Source: Tetrapyrgos nigripes (Eukaryota; Basidiomycota; Agaricomycetes; Agaricales; Campanellaceae). Taken from it: 64,000 nucleotides of DNA. The position numbers and the translations under genes were made by a program. The notes below the pieces were generated by a model, which was not told the origin of the DNA, made no database searches, and saw only the letters and a list, made by a program, of their open reading frames with translations. The stretch covers positions 1 to 64,000 of the forward strand of contig JAACJM010000101.1 of assembly GCA_013368315.1 (NCBI GenBank). Direction: 5' to 3'. Positions 44,117-54,826 of the stretch are shown one piece after another (position 1 is the first letter of the stretch; the number at the start of each line of letters is the position of its first letter).

Positions 44117-45575
44117 ATGTTGATTCTGAAGAGATCCTCAGGCTGGCCCGCGAAAGTCCTCTTCTATCTTCTGCTAGGATCGGTGGTCCTTGTTCAACTT
44201 GCTGATGCTGCTCCGGTAAGTTATTCACTTGGCTTACCGATACTGGTGGCTAACGATTGTAATATCTATAGGCCCAGACGACGGGCACTAGTAGTAGCAA
44301 AAGCAAAACTTCTAGCACGAGTACCAAGACGAGCACTAGTAGTAGTACTACATCGAAACCGGCGAGTAGAAATTCTTCATTTCATTTTGTTGCTATGGTT
44401 TAAACTTTCTGATTTTTTTCCCTCTCTGTTCTAACCATGAAGACTGGAAGCAGTACGCGTACAGGCACCACATCAAGTTCATCGAGCACGAGTATTGGGA
44501 CTGGTATTAAACCGGTACTTCATCACCACTCTTATCTTTCTGTTCGTTTTATTCGATACCTTTTCAGACGTCAACGAGTAATAGTACAAGTACTAGCACT
44601 AACCCTGGACCGGTGGGTTTATAGTCACTTGGATTCACTTTGAAGCACTCACTGACATTTCGACTTTCTTAGACTGGTGCTGGTAATAACTCAACGACAG
44701 CAAAGCCTGTCTTTAAAGCAGTCAAAGTAAAATCTGGATTAATATCATTCGTCCTTGCCCAACTAATATCATACCAACAGGCTTGCTCCATAAACTCCAA
44801 AACTTCAAATAATAAAACCACTACCAGCACCAACACTACCTCCATTGCCAAGCGCCGCTTTGAGTCCTTCAGTCGTTATACTCTCCGTTCAAATAATGCT
44901 TTCACTGCAGAAGCAGATGAAGAGTTCGTCGGGGCGATTGCCGCATCCAGCCAAATAGCTCGACAGCTAGAGCAAGGTCACTTTGATGGTGATATTGCGG
45001 AGGAACTTGATCTGGGGAAGGCGGTCTATCTGGATGAAGCGAAGACGAAGTGAGTTGTTCTACGAGATATAGACAACGGTGACCATGACTGATGTTAAAT
45101 GTTCCTCGTCTAGATCCTCGGCTCTAGCAAAAACAAGGCCTGAGTATGAAGTTTGCCTGTTTTTCGTGAAGAAGGATATTTGGAAGGATGATATTGCAAA
45201 GGTGAATTCTCTGATTTGATTGTTCACCTGTGCATCTTATCTCTGACCAATTACAAACAGCTCTGGTTCACCGACAAATCCTGGAATAGAATGGATCTCG
45301 TCGGCGTAGGAAGTTCTCAGAGCGAGAAGGAGAAACTCGAGGATAACCGAAATCAGTTTGCTCGGGCGAATGGGATTGTGGACGCGTTAACCTATGCTCG
45401 GTTCGCTGCACGAGACCCACCCTTCTCAGATCAAGTGGCAATTCCAGCTGATTTATTGGTTCATGGGTTCAGAGTGGTGTGTTTCAAGCCTGGTGACGGG
45501 AGTGGTGGAGCACCGGCAGATTTAAGCTACAAGGCAAAGGCGCAAGAGTGGGATATCAAGAATCCTCCTTGTTGA
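44117..45575 (+). CDS. Secreted Ser/Thr-rich protein with cassette exons
   Basis: Eight exons: 44117-44215, 44272-44361, 44443-44514, 44568-44612, 44673-44708, 44781-45049, 45114-45201 and 45261-45575; lengths keep one frame to TGA 45573-45575. Exon 1 is a signal peptide (VLFYLLLGSVVLVQLADAAP). Exons 2-5 each start and end between codons and encode Ser/Thr/Gly-rich units ending in KP or GP (TTSKP, GTGIKP, NPGP, TTAKP). After exon 2 the intron starts with GC instead of GT. After the repeats comes a possible KRR processing site, then a unique C-terminal part (EADEEFVGAIAASSQIARQL; YEVCLFFVKKDIWKDDIAKL; WDIKNPPC). The Ser/Thr units are probably O-glycosylated. Function is unknown. Confidence 0.75.
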
Positions 45576-45972
45576 ATTTCGGTGACAGTTGCCGTATAGA
45601 AGGTTTTTTTCTGGATCCTGTGTACTGAAGTAGTAGCGCTCTGTAACTTGCTGTAAAAGGATTTCTCTGATCGAAGACAGTGATCAGCTAGTCTCCCCTA
45701 GTCAGACTGTCGATATACCATACGGTATATGGTGATCAGCTGAGTACTGCGGGAAGTATCACACTACCATTATATCGTACACTGGATCCCATCGTTATAA
45801 ATAGGCGTGGAGGATGGTGGACCAGGAGGAATTCAGCGGAAAAACTGCAATCCAGAGTTCTACGTAATACCATTGATATAACCAAGTGGTTATAATACGC
45901 CGGCTTCTTAGCACTACTGCTATCATCCCTCCCATCAAGCTAACCACCCCCTCCCCCCCTTGCGCACTAGCC
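45576..45972. other. Intergenic with promoter of the next gene
   Basis: Contains a TATA-like box (next entry). GTGATCAGCT occurs near 45680 and again near 45731. No gene seen. Confidence 0.4.
45796..45803 (+). promoter_or_regulatory. TATA box candidate
   Basis: TATAAATA lies 170 nt before the ATG at 45973 of the ABM-like gene. Confidence 0.4.
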
Positions 45973-46816
45973 ATGTCCGCCTCCAATTCAGGCCCAGTCA
46001 TCGAAATTGTGAAACTACCCGCAAACGAGCTCATGGATGGCAAGCCTGAGCTCTACCAAGAGTGTTTGAAAACCTTGTCGGAGCAGAGTGGTTTGAAGAA
46101 TCAATGGTACGCTGGAGCTATTGAGGACCCGAAGATTTATCATTCGTTTATTGGTATGTACACTCCCCTTACCATTCCCCGCCTCTCGTCCGAGGCAGAG
46201 TCGTCATCCTTGGGCCTTTTGCTTTTGATTTTAAAATAATCCAACAACCATCGCTTATCAATTCCTGCACTGACAGAATGGGACACCCACTCCTCCCATC
46301 TCTCCTTCATCAACAGCCCTGTCTACACACCCTTCGGGGATAAACTCAAAGCTCTACTCGCCCAACCATGGGCATTCTGCCACGTCTCTTTGGACCCAGC
46401 AAAGACCAACGTTCTCGTTGGGCCTGTCGTGTCTTTTAGAACTGTGACGCTGAAGGAAGGAGTCGACAGAGCAAAGGCTATAGAAGCGTTTGAAGCTGTG
46501 GTTGATGTTGTTCGAGCATTTGATAAGTGTCATGGCGCAGCTTGGGGGTTTACGATGGAAGATGAGAACAAGGCTGTTTTTGTGGTGAGTTGGGAGAGTA
46601 GAGAGGTAAGTGGTAGCCATGCGCATTGCGCAAACTCGACCCCCGTCACTGAGGTTGAACATCTGAATCGATCAATGCTTATCTTGTGTACAGGCACACA
46701 TGGAGGAATTTAGTAACACTGAAGCTGCGAAGAAGGTTGGACCGGCTTTCGGGAGTGTCGTTGGAGCTTCAGAGAATTGGCATATGCATATCAAGCATTA
46801 TGAACCGCCCAAGTAG
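45973..46816 (+). CDS. Alpha/beta-barrel (ABM-like) protein, copy 1
   Basis: Three exons, 45973-46153, 46277-46605 and 46694-46816, encode 210 residues. The protein begins MSASNSGPVIEIVKLPANEL and has two related halves: LKTLSEQSGLKNQWYAG with W-x-x-H-x-x-F, and AFDKCHGAAWGFTMEDENK with FVVSWESREAHMEEF. This is the pattern of dimeric alpha/beta-barrel (ABM) proteins, small mono-oxygenase- or stress-protein-like folds, usually cytosolic. No catalytic role can be assigned. A paralogue with the same intron positions is at 54827-55558 on the other strand. Confidence 0.75.
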
Positions 46817-47688
46817 TAGCATAGATATTAGAGTTAATATCGAATATACTCAGTTTCTTAACAAATGTACAATCACCAAGACACTAGAATGAACCACTAA
46901 AATGGGTTATTATTTTCATGTCATACCAACGCAGATAGGTATGTATGTAAGTAACTAAGTAAGTAATCTTGACTAACCCCGAAGTAAGAAGTACGAAAGA
47001 CAATAAGATGAATAGAAGGGAATAAAAATGGCCAGCGGGAATCGTAACCGGAAGTGGTATCAGAAATGGTATCGTCGTCAGAGTGATGATAAAAGTACAA
47101 GCCGGAAGGTAACGGTAGAAGTACAGAGAGAAAAGGATGTAAGAGATGTAAAAGGGATAAGGAGAGGGTGTCACTGCGTGCGTATGTCGTAGAAGTGAAT
47201 CATGCTTTCATGGACATGTATAGACTATCGTCATGAAGCGTGATATTCGTCGAGAAGGAGAGGAAGGCCAGATTATCAATAATATCTGGTTTGATTATAG
47301 TAATGGTAAGGAAGGTGGGAGTCGCCGAATGTAGGACGAGGAATGCAATCATGCATATGTATGGCGTTAATGCGCGAACAAAAAGAAGCTGTCCAATATG
47401 GTGATGATGATGAAGATGACTAGAAGTACAGAATGGGATGATGGATGGCGGATGGGTGAAATATCGATGAGGATGAGAATAAGGATATGGTCTGCGGCGA
47501 GATCAACTTGCGCCAATTTGCAGAGGGAGATATGGGGATGGATGGGTGGATGGATGTCATGGTGATCTGGAAAGACAAGAACGAAAAGCGTTAGTCAACC
47601 AGCTACGTGAGCGATTAAGTGATAGGGTGAGACGCACCAATAGACCAAATATTGACGCAAATAGTAATCGGGGCCTAAAGCGCTCAAC
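46817..47688 (-). other. Probable 3' UTR of the pheromone gene
   Basis: No coding frame. On the minus strand a good intron (donor GTGCGT near 47639, acceptor TTTCCAG near 47571) lies after the pheromone stop codon, so the 3' UTR may be spliced. ATCC-type and GATGAT short repeats occur at 47400-47560. Confidence 0.35.
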
Positions 47689-47922
47689 CTATGCAATAAT
47701 GCAATAGGAGTTGGCTGCTCCACCAGCCCTTTCGTAGTCAACTCCAAGCCCAAAAGTCTCCTCGTCTTCGGGATGAGAAGACGATGACGTTGAATATGTG
47801 GATTGGAAGGGAGTGGCCGATGAAGACGACGACGACGTAGATGTGGAAGTCAACGAGGAAGACTCGGATAAGATAGAGTCGGAGTCGCTGCTGAAGGAGA
47901 ATAGAGTGGTGAAGGAGTCCAT
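47689..47922 (-). CDS. Mating-pheromone precursor (CaaX)
   Basis: A 77-codon gene on the minus strand, without an intron in the coding part. It begins MDSFTTLFSF, the start common in mushroom pheromone precursors, has a long Ser/Thr stretch, then an acidic region and ends GVDYERAGGAANSYCIIA. The last four residues, CIIA, form a CaaX box for farnesylation, removal of the last three residues and carboxyl methylation. Asp-Tyr-Glu-Arg holds the E-R processing motif, so the mature peptide is probably AGGAANSYC with a farnesylated, methylated cysteine. It would bind a Ste3-type G-protein-coupled receptor on a compatible mate. No receptor gene is in this window, so this may be a mating-type B-locus gene or a stray pheromone gene. 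Confidence 0.82.
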   Translation of the reverse strand: MDSFTTLFSFSSDSDSILSESSSLTSTSTSSSSSSATPFQSTYSTSSSSHPEDEETFGLGVDYERAGGAANSYCIIA

Positions 47923-48892
47923 TGTGATGACGAGACTTGTTAACGTGAGTAAAGTGGGGCTGGGTGGGTATTTAGATGTTGTGCTAGTCGTTAACAGTGG
48001 AGTGGCAGTGGGCAGGATAGATGCGTCAAGCTGGGTCCTCAGTGGCAGTTGTTTGATGCAAAAACGCGAAGAGTGGAGGAAACAGTGGCGGGGGATACTG
48101 TATGGTTGCTTTTATAAGTACGAATAACACAAAAGGATAGATAGATCCATCTCGTACCTTGCCTAGAAGACAATTAACGGCCTACACGTGTAGCGAGAGC
48201 GACCATTGGTACAATGTGCAGCTTTGGTTTTCTTATTGTCTCGTACATTGCATGGGCATAAGCGTCGGCCAAAACGGCATCCGGATACGAGGAAAAGACC
48301 CAAGGTTTACTCCGAAATGTGATTGATTAGTGTCATTTAAGACCTGGAATACATCGACGTGCGAGTGGCTAGGGAAGAAAAGACAATAAGATTAACAATA
48401 AGGGTGTTACTGTGGTCCATGTACAAGCTGCCGTTCCTGCGTCCCTGACACATCCAAGCGAATGGCAGTGGCATTGCGACCGGGTTATCTCCGTAGCAAA
48501 GCTGACTAGGAGGTGGGGGTGGAGTAAAGCAAAGTCCAAGCGAGTGACGAGGGCGAAGAAGGTGTGACGTATATTTGTTCTTATTATAATTGAAGGCCGA
48601 TGGCGTCAAACAACGGTACCGAGCTCTCTATATAAGTACGACGACAGCGAGGACGGAGTTTGAAGGCTAGGAAAATCTAAAGCGTTCTGGATTGTCCTTT
48701 CATGTTGGCTTCATGCATACAAGGAGTCAGAGGCAGTCAGAGGGCAAGTTTGCGAAGTCTATACTTATTGTCAACAGTAAAAGGTAAAAAGTCTAGTCAA
48801 GGGTATAAGGGTATCATCACTAGCCCCTGAATGAGTTCCGCACCATTTCCTTTCATCCGAGCCAGACAGAGCTATGAGCCTCTCGCGTCCAT
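47923..48892. other. Promoter region of the pheromone gene; otherwise no gene seen
   Basis: On the minus strand TATAAA lies near 48112-48117, about 190 nt before the pheromone ATG. A 90-codon minus frame at 48337-48609 looks like chance. Confidence 0.4.
48111..48118 (-). promoter_or_regulatory. TATA box candidate for the pheromone gene
   Basis: CTTATAAAAGC on the minus strand, about 190 nt before the start codon at 47922. Confidence 0.4.
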
Positions 48893-49201
48893 CTAATTCT
48901 CCGGCTTCTCCCCTGCTCCGTTCCCCACCACCATACCCTCGCTGCTCTTAGGCTGACCTTGAGTCGACCTTAGACTCTTCTTATACTGAAACCTAACCTT
49001 CCCAAACTCATCCTTCCCCTTCGTATAGTCCCTCGTGGCAAACTCCTCTTCTATTGCTCTTTCTGAAGGATGCTTCTTACGGTGCTTGGACGAAAATTGT
49101 TGGGCTTCGGGGCCGGGGTCTGTTGATCTGAAGCAGCCTGCGTGCGACGGTGTAACGCATGCAGAGTAACGCAAGGCAAGTAAGGGAAGAATGGTCGACA
49201 T
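48893..49201 (-). CDS. Hypothetical protein, 102 residues
   Basis: The frame begins MSTILPLLALRYSACVTPSH and continues AIEEEFATRDYTKGKDEFGK and VRFQYKKSLRSTQGQ. It is charged in the second half with no membrane span. The N-terminal ~25 residues could be a mitochondrial or secretory leader. No family recognised; it could also be a chance frame. Confidence 0.4.
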   Translation of the reverse strand: MSTILPLLALRYSACVTPSHAGCFRSTDPGPEAQQFSSKHRKKHPSERAIEEEFATRDYTKGKDEFGKVRFQYKKSLRSTQGQPKSSEGMVVGNGAGEKPEN

Positions 49202-49361
49202 ATGATAGGGGTCGACAATGGGTAAAAGAGAAATGGGAATGAAGACGTTGAGGGCCGGAGATGGGAGTTAGGACGACATAGTTTTCATCTGTCGATTAGT
49301 ACCACGAAGTAAGACAGACGAAGGAAGACATACAACAACCACCGCAAAGATATGCGAATCC

Positions 49362-49460
49362 CATGCTAATGTCACCCATCTTTCAGATCTTGTGGTTGCT
49401 GGCAGTCCTGTATGCTACCCAGTGTATTGGCGCCGAAGGTCCTGTCAGTACTCGTGGTGA
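49362..49460 (+). CDS. Possible signal-peptide exon
   Basis: ATG 49362 opens MLMSPIFQILWLLAVLYATQ, then CIGAEGPVSTR, a good signal peptide with a cleavage site after IGA, ending at a GTGAGC donor. No next exon in phase was found; the downstream 500 bp hold a G-run repeat that may have been inserted into the intron. Confidence 0.3.
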   Translation, partial: HANVTHLSDLVVAGSPVCYPVYWRRRSCQYSW

Positions 49461-49639
49461 GCACGAGGTACTGGTAGACTGTTTATGTTAAAGGAAGAGA
49501 ACAATGCTACATACCTCGCTACTTCCGGTTCAGTGCAAGCCCAGGACGATCGAAACGATGACTTTCTGTCTTCTAGAGCGCGTGACCGCAGTCAACAGCT
49601 ATCAGGATCCATTTACTTCCGGTCAAGGGGTACCCAGAA

Positions 49640-49735
49640 CCTTAATACCCGACATCACCTTGGGGGAGGGGGGGGGGTGGACAGGTCCTTATGACCGAAA
49701 ATGACATACTATCTCAGAAGTACTTGTATGGCCTG
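49640..49735. repeat. G-run repeat, copy 1
   Basis: A run of 11 G with flanking GGGGGAG is followed by CCTTATGACCGAAAATGA. Related to 50323-50440. The G run could form a quadruplex. Confidence 0.6.
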
Positions 49736-50040
49736 TAGAAATCCTCCTTTGGGTCCAATACTTGCTAAAAACGTAGAATGAAGGCAAAAGTAGCGTCCAG
49801 GCACATTCTGTCAGCCGAGAAACCAAATCCGGAAGGAGGCTAGACTGTTCCATGGCTACCAGGTGACTTGTCGCACTGCATGACGTCAACCTCAGAAAAA
49901 TTTTCTCGTTCTTGACGTTTGGCGCTCAACTCAGTTCGTCTTTGTATTGGATGGGAAAGAAGAAGAAGGATAGCGCCGTGTGTTCTATTCTTTTCGGGCA
50001 ATTCATAATACTCATAAAACCTTTTCTCTAACTTAGCCCG

Positions 50041-50166
50041 AGTTCACAGCGGACAGCAGGCGCTTTTGCGATGTATGCAAGGTCAACGTCAATATTGGAT
50101 TCGGAGGAGAAAAGAACTGGGACTTCATAACTTCTGTGTTAGCAGGTGTATGTTGCAAGTAAGAAT
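50041..50166 (+). pseudogene. Zinc-finger-type fragment
   Basis: After an acceptor-like TAACTTAG the frame reads FTADSRRFCDVCKVNVNIGF then GGEKNWDFITSVLAG, and stops. C-x2-C followed by I-G-x-G-G-x-x-N-W is the first half of a small zinc-finger-like domain common at the start of mushroom proteins; the two histidines expected after it are missing. It is either one exon or a relic. Confidence 0.4.
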
Positions 50167-50322
50167 AAAAACAGGATGTATACATGATACATGTATCACA
50201 TAAATACTACTTATATGGTGGAATACGAGTAGGAGACTAATGATGGAAGGAGAGAAGAGTCCAACGCGATGATGTGGCAGTCGTTATGTAATCACTGCTT
50301 ACATGATCGCCTTCCTTATATG

Positions 50323-50440
50323 GCAGGAGGGGGGAGGGGGGGAGGGGGGCAGACCTTATGACCGAAAATGAAGGTGATGTCCGGCAATAAGAAAGTGGGT
50401 ACCCCTTGCTTCCGGTTCCTTCGTCATTTATGTTTCGTTC
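50323..50440. repeat. G-run repeat, copy 2
   Basis: Alternating GGGGGG and A (50327-50350), then CCTTATGACCGAAAATGAAG, GTGATGTC and GGGTACCCCTTG. The last parts occur near copy 1 in inverted order, so the two copies are rearranged relatives. Confidence 0.55.
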
Positions 50441-52491
50441 CTTGCTGCCAGGATAAGCTGGTGTATCACATGTACAAGGAAATACTCCTTGAGTCGATGT
50501 AAAGGAACACCTTTTGCTTAAGCCTGGAAAGATGTTGGGTAAGAGGAAGAGGGGAAAGGGGGTCGTAACGCCTGACGTCCTATCTATCGTCATTGTTACA
50601 CGGTCATGAACCGTTTTGGCATCACGGAATTGAGACGAACATTGGCATGCAAAGACCATCATGGTTTGAAGATGGCAGTGGATGGTATGCAGTTGCCATC
50701 GGGGTGCCATGTTATGGAGTACGATGGCAAGCATATACCATCAATGGCGTGGTTTACCATGTTTGTCCCAGTTCCGTGATGTCATTTCCCCTAACCACGT
50801 CGCGAGTAATCCTGATGAATACGGCTAGATCATAGATGGAGCTTCTGCGATTGCGATTAAGGATACACTAAGCCTGGTTTGGTATGCAGCCGAAGATACA
50901 CCTGTTCCCTGAGTCATCGGTCCTAAGCATCCGGAATATTTTCCACCTCCAGATCCTCTAGCAGATCCTGTTTTCACGCATTTTCATGCAACGTGCATTC
51001 CATGAGGCTGACATCAGCTTTCATCGATTCTCACTCCTATTTGGCGGACTTACAAATGCCACTTCCGCTGCCATGGTATGCAATGCGTAATTGATAAGTA
51101 GACACATAAATTCCCATTTCCTAGCGTGTGTATGTAGAGCAAGGCGATGTTCGGAGCGCAGCGAGCACACGACCATGTCTTAGTGTTCATTTCGCGCTAC
51201 ATCGGAGGAGTACATCAGCGTATTACCAGTCAAAGGATATCTACATAATCATTATGTACCAGAGGAGCTACCATTTCTCCACAAGGCATTTTGATCCCAA
51301 AAATCGATTTTTCTAAGACCCTGGACAACTAATGACATATATAAGGACGAGGACTTTTGTGGTCCTAAGCTCATTTTCCAACCTCCCCACTTGATTTCAG
51401 CTCCGCGAGTCTCTCACCCCAAACATCCGAAGAGCTTTTTCTCCTCTCAGTCATTAATCACCAGTCACAACGCATGCGAGATCACGCTCAGTCTAGCTGT
51501 TTTCTATGACCACAACCTGTCCATAATCTATCATTTTTGCTCCCCTGTTTCCAATTGGACAGGCTGCAGGAGGTTCTGATCATAGCCAAAACAGTTGGCT
51601 GAGCGTCGTTAAACGTGCCTGGAGCTGAGCGAGTGCTGATGGGACGGAAGTTAAAGCATTCGTATACTAGAATCGTTCACGTTACTCTTTACTATAGGTC
51701 CTATGGAGTTTTCGGCTTCTGGCATTTCTTTGGAGTCTCAGACTCCATGTATAAACGAGACCAGAAAACTTGCCTGTCCGTTTGACAGGAGCTTATACTT
51801 CGTGGAGTCGTAGCTAGCTCTGAGCAGCAAGTTCAGTACTACTATTTGAAGCAGGATCGGCACCAATATAGTCATTGAAAAGCAAAATCTATAATATGCT
51901 TTGAAAGTTTTCAGATCATCAAGAACAGATCTCAAAGTTTATCTGCAGTAAATACTTTACCCAGATTGACGCTCATTCGATCAGTTGAACGGGTTGAACC
52001 TTCGTCCGACATTGTTCAAACCATATGGTTCAAGTTTGCGCACTCATTTAAGTCCGAGCCGACTAAAGACCCGCGAAGACTTATTCCTTCAATAGCAATA
52101 CAGTGCTTATCTGACGCCCAACGCCACCCGATCCAGGACTCAGCAATCAGACCACTGGCAGAGAAGTTCACGTTCCCGCCGGAACATACGCACCAATAGG
52201 AACGCTGGAACGATTTCAAGTTCAAATTGAAGTCCCTGGACTTCTAGGACTTGTCGGGGCTGCATGAGCGAAATTTTATTCACTACCATAGCCGAGCTTA
52301 GCGGTGTTAAGACGGGAGAAGGCAGTATGTGGCAAGAATGTGGCGTACGATGGAATAATCCAGTATGTCTTGTGTGGGTAGAACCTTGACCTTATAACTG
52401 TAACTACGCAATTCCAATCCACTGGGCGGTAGTAGTATCGCTGTATCAAACCGTTTCTCTTCATCGCCGAACCTCAGGTTTGGACAGTGTA
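50441..52491. other. No gene recognised
   Basis: Several frames of 60-165 codons on both strands (for example 50237-50734 minus and 51966-52199 plus), none with domain resemblance. Likely old transposon or intergenic DNA. Confidence 0.35.
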
Positions 52492-52960
52492 TTCAATCTG
52501 GAGGTCTTCTAGACTCTGCTTTGGTGGCTCATCATAAGTCCGGGTGCCAGGGTATGTAGCACAGTGGAGTGTAAGTATTCGATACCGGTTTCTCCTCCCA
52601 GAAATTCCTAAGGCTCGGGGTCAGTATATATGTCTTCAAATTTCAATCTGGAGAAGGTCTTCTAGACTCTAGTGGTATGGCTCATCGTAAGTCCGGGAGC
52701 CAGGGTATTTGTGTACTTATTCGAATTTAGTATTCAACATAGTATCGGTTCATCTTTCCAGAAATCTCAAAGGTTCGTCAGTGTACACTGTACATGTATT
52801 CAAATTTCAGTCTGGAGGTCTTCTAGTACCAATTGGTGACTCATCGTGAGTCAGTAGTCAGGTATGTCTATTACAATTGAGCAAATATTCAAGTATTCGA
52901 CGCAGTACCGATTCGTCCTTCTGGAAATTCCTGTGGTACGGTACGTTCGTTTCCGTTGGA
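52492..52960. repeat. Diverged tandem repeat, about 155-bp unit, three copies
   Basis: Units start near 52492, 52642 and 52805 with TTCAATCTGGAG (or TTCAGTCTGGAG) and TCTTCTAG, then GGCTCATC(A/G)TAAGTC and CAGGGTAT-like parts, then CCAGAAAT. They differ by small indels. A mini-Helitron follows directly. Confidence 0.7.
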
Positions 52961-52988
52961 ACTCAAAGCTCCATACCACAGCCAGCGC

Positions 52989-53147
52989 ATCACGAGGCCC
53001 GTTCAAGGGATTCGTTCTTACACACGTCGTTTCAGCGTGTGGCTATGTTCTTTAAGTCCTCCTGATTAGTTGACGATTCTCGCCATCACCAATCATCAAA
53101 TTTGGGCCTCGTTCTCGTGCCACACGCAGCGGTAGCCCACATTTTTT
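52989..53147 (+). mobile_element. 159-bp mini-Helitron
   Basis: Left end ATCACGAGGCCC with GCGTGTGGCTATGTT at exactly the same 43-bp offset as in the large Helitron (16963 and 17006). Right end GGGCCTCGTTCTCGTGCCAC, then ACGCAGCGGTAGCCCACA. It is little more than the two termini. Confidence 0.6.
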
Positions 53148-53827
53148 TCGTGAGGCAAAGATGATGGAGTCCACTTTGCCATCAAGAAAGTACATAGGAT
53201 CTCTTTGTAGCATGGGTAAGCGTTAGCAAAAGTAAGACGACACAAAGTTCAGTGGGACTAGGCTTGAAGCATCGTCACTAATTTCCCATTTGCATGAATC
53301 AGAAATCCCCCCATTTTTCTTAGGGAGTTAGAGACATGAGCAATATAGCTCAGTCTATCTGAGACAAGTCAACTGCATCAGTGAAGCTTGGTTGGACATA
53401 CCAACATTCAAAACGAATGGTGGTGTGAATGAAATAGGGGTGAGCGGAACTTCCCGACGGCATTTCTTGCCGGCGTACACGTTTTTGCCGGTTTTACCGA
53501 TAGTTTTACGTCACAATTTTCTGAGCCGACCACAGACGTGTACACTCCAATGTCCCCTCCACATCAATGACAATGCCGAAGTACTTCGTGTTACATCTTC
53601 AAAAGATCAAAGGCAGGATCTTACAGCATATAAAACTCTCCTAGTCATCCTATCAACAGGTACAACAGCGTCATCGACCAAACCGTCTCTCATCCAAGAC
53701 TCGAGCACTGATAACTCTCATCAGCAACTCTTAGGTCCCACCCTCACGAAACCAAAACTTGCCCATCATTCCTTTCCATCCATATCATACCTACTACCGC
53801 CAATATCACTGGCGCTCCCGTGGGATC
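53148..53827. other. Intergenic, no gene seen
   Basis: A 164-codon open frame (53392-53886) overlaps the next gene's start in another frame and shows no family resemblance. Confidence 0.4.
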
Positions 53828-54514
53828 ATGTCTCCTCGTCTTTTCTGGTTCGTCGTTGGGGCAGGAGCAGCTACGTGGTGGCATAAACATCACGACGAGT
53901 CGCATCATATTCAACAAGGATCTGGCCCTAGTCATGGCGGCTGTTCCTCTCAGAGCAATAAATCCTGGGGTCAAGGAGCCCCAAACAACGGAGGAGTAGG
54001 TCTGAGCGCGAACCCTATGGCCTCCAGCAATTCCAACAGCCAAGCTCAACCTACCAATGGGAGCTGGAATACGAGTCTATCTTCTAGAATTCCATCGTGG
54101 AGTGGAGGTTTTGGTGTCGATATGTCTCCTCCCCAAGCCACCCCGGAGCAAGCTACGTCAAGTGTGGTATTTGAGGAGCGTAAGAAGATTATGGATCTTG
54201 GTCAACATATCGGGAATACAGTGCGTCTCTATTCAATGTTTAGCATGACCTGCTACTGACGCACTATACTGCTGATGGCTTCACGCATACAGGTTAGTGA
54301 GCTTTCCGAAGCTACTCTCGATACTTTGATGTCGAGTGCGGCAGCCCTGAAAGCTGTAAGTGTTTTCATGTCCTCTTTCTAGCTCAGCAATCTAATCTTC
54401 AACTCTGTGACCATACAGAAACTGACTGAACAACGTCTTCAACGTGAACGGCTCGAACAGGAAAGAAAGCAAGAGGAGGAATACAGGAGGATGAACCCGC
54501 CGAGATATGTCTGA
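53828..54514 (+). CDS. Small membrane-anchored protein, unknown function
   Basis: Exons 53828-54220, 54293-54355 and 54419-54514 encode 183 residues. The start MSPRLFWFVVGAGAATWWHK has one N-terminal hydrophobic segment, then a His/Ser/Asn/Gly-rich low-complexity region. The C-terminal part is helical and charged (VVFEERKKIMDLGQHIGNTV; LTEQRLQRERLEQERKQEEE), a probable coiled coil, ending NPPRYV. Membrane anchor plus coiled coil suggests an organelle or endomembrane adaptor, but this is a guess. Confidence 0.65.
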
Positions 54515-54826
54515 TTCGCTTGAGACAGGGGATCTATCTTCTTATTCAGTACAGTGGAAGTACTTTTCACTCCATTAGCCATGGATGTAATCATAATCAT
54601 AAACCCAGCTCATTTCGTCTTGTGAGTAAAGCTGTAATAGTACAACTTTATCCTTATGATGCTTTTCTGTATTTTGAAATCAAATTTTTTCCTCTTTTCT
54701 GTCAGCCTGAATGAAATGCGCACTGGGTCGATCAACTCATGAACTCATGAACATTAAACGTTTCTTCAGATTCCGGCCGATTACATGCCCTACGAAACGT
54801 TGTACAATCTCCCTCACGAAGAGTCC
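54515..54826. other. Intergenic, no gene seen
   Basis: Between two genes whose 3' ends face each other. Contains 3' UTR-like AT-rich sequence. Confidence 0.4.

Noticed and set aside
41593..49201. Ste3-type pheromone receptor near the pheromone gene
   Set aside because: I looked for a seven-span gene of this type on both strands; the only multi-span proteins are the ICMT-like pair. None found.
50237..50734. 165-codon minus-strand frame
   Set aside because: Low-complexity parts derive from the G-run repeat; no domain was recognised.
53392..53886. 164-codon open frame
   Set aside because: It overlaps the start of the well-spliced gene at 53828 in another frame, and its composition is not protein-like.
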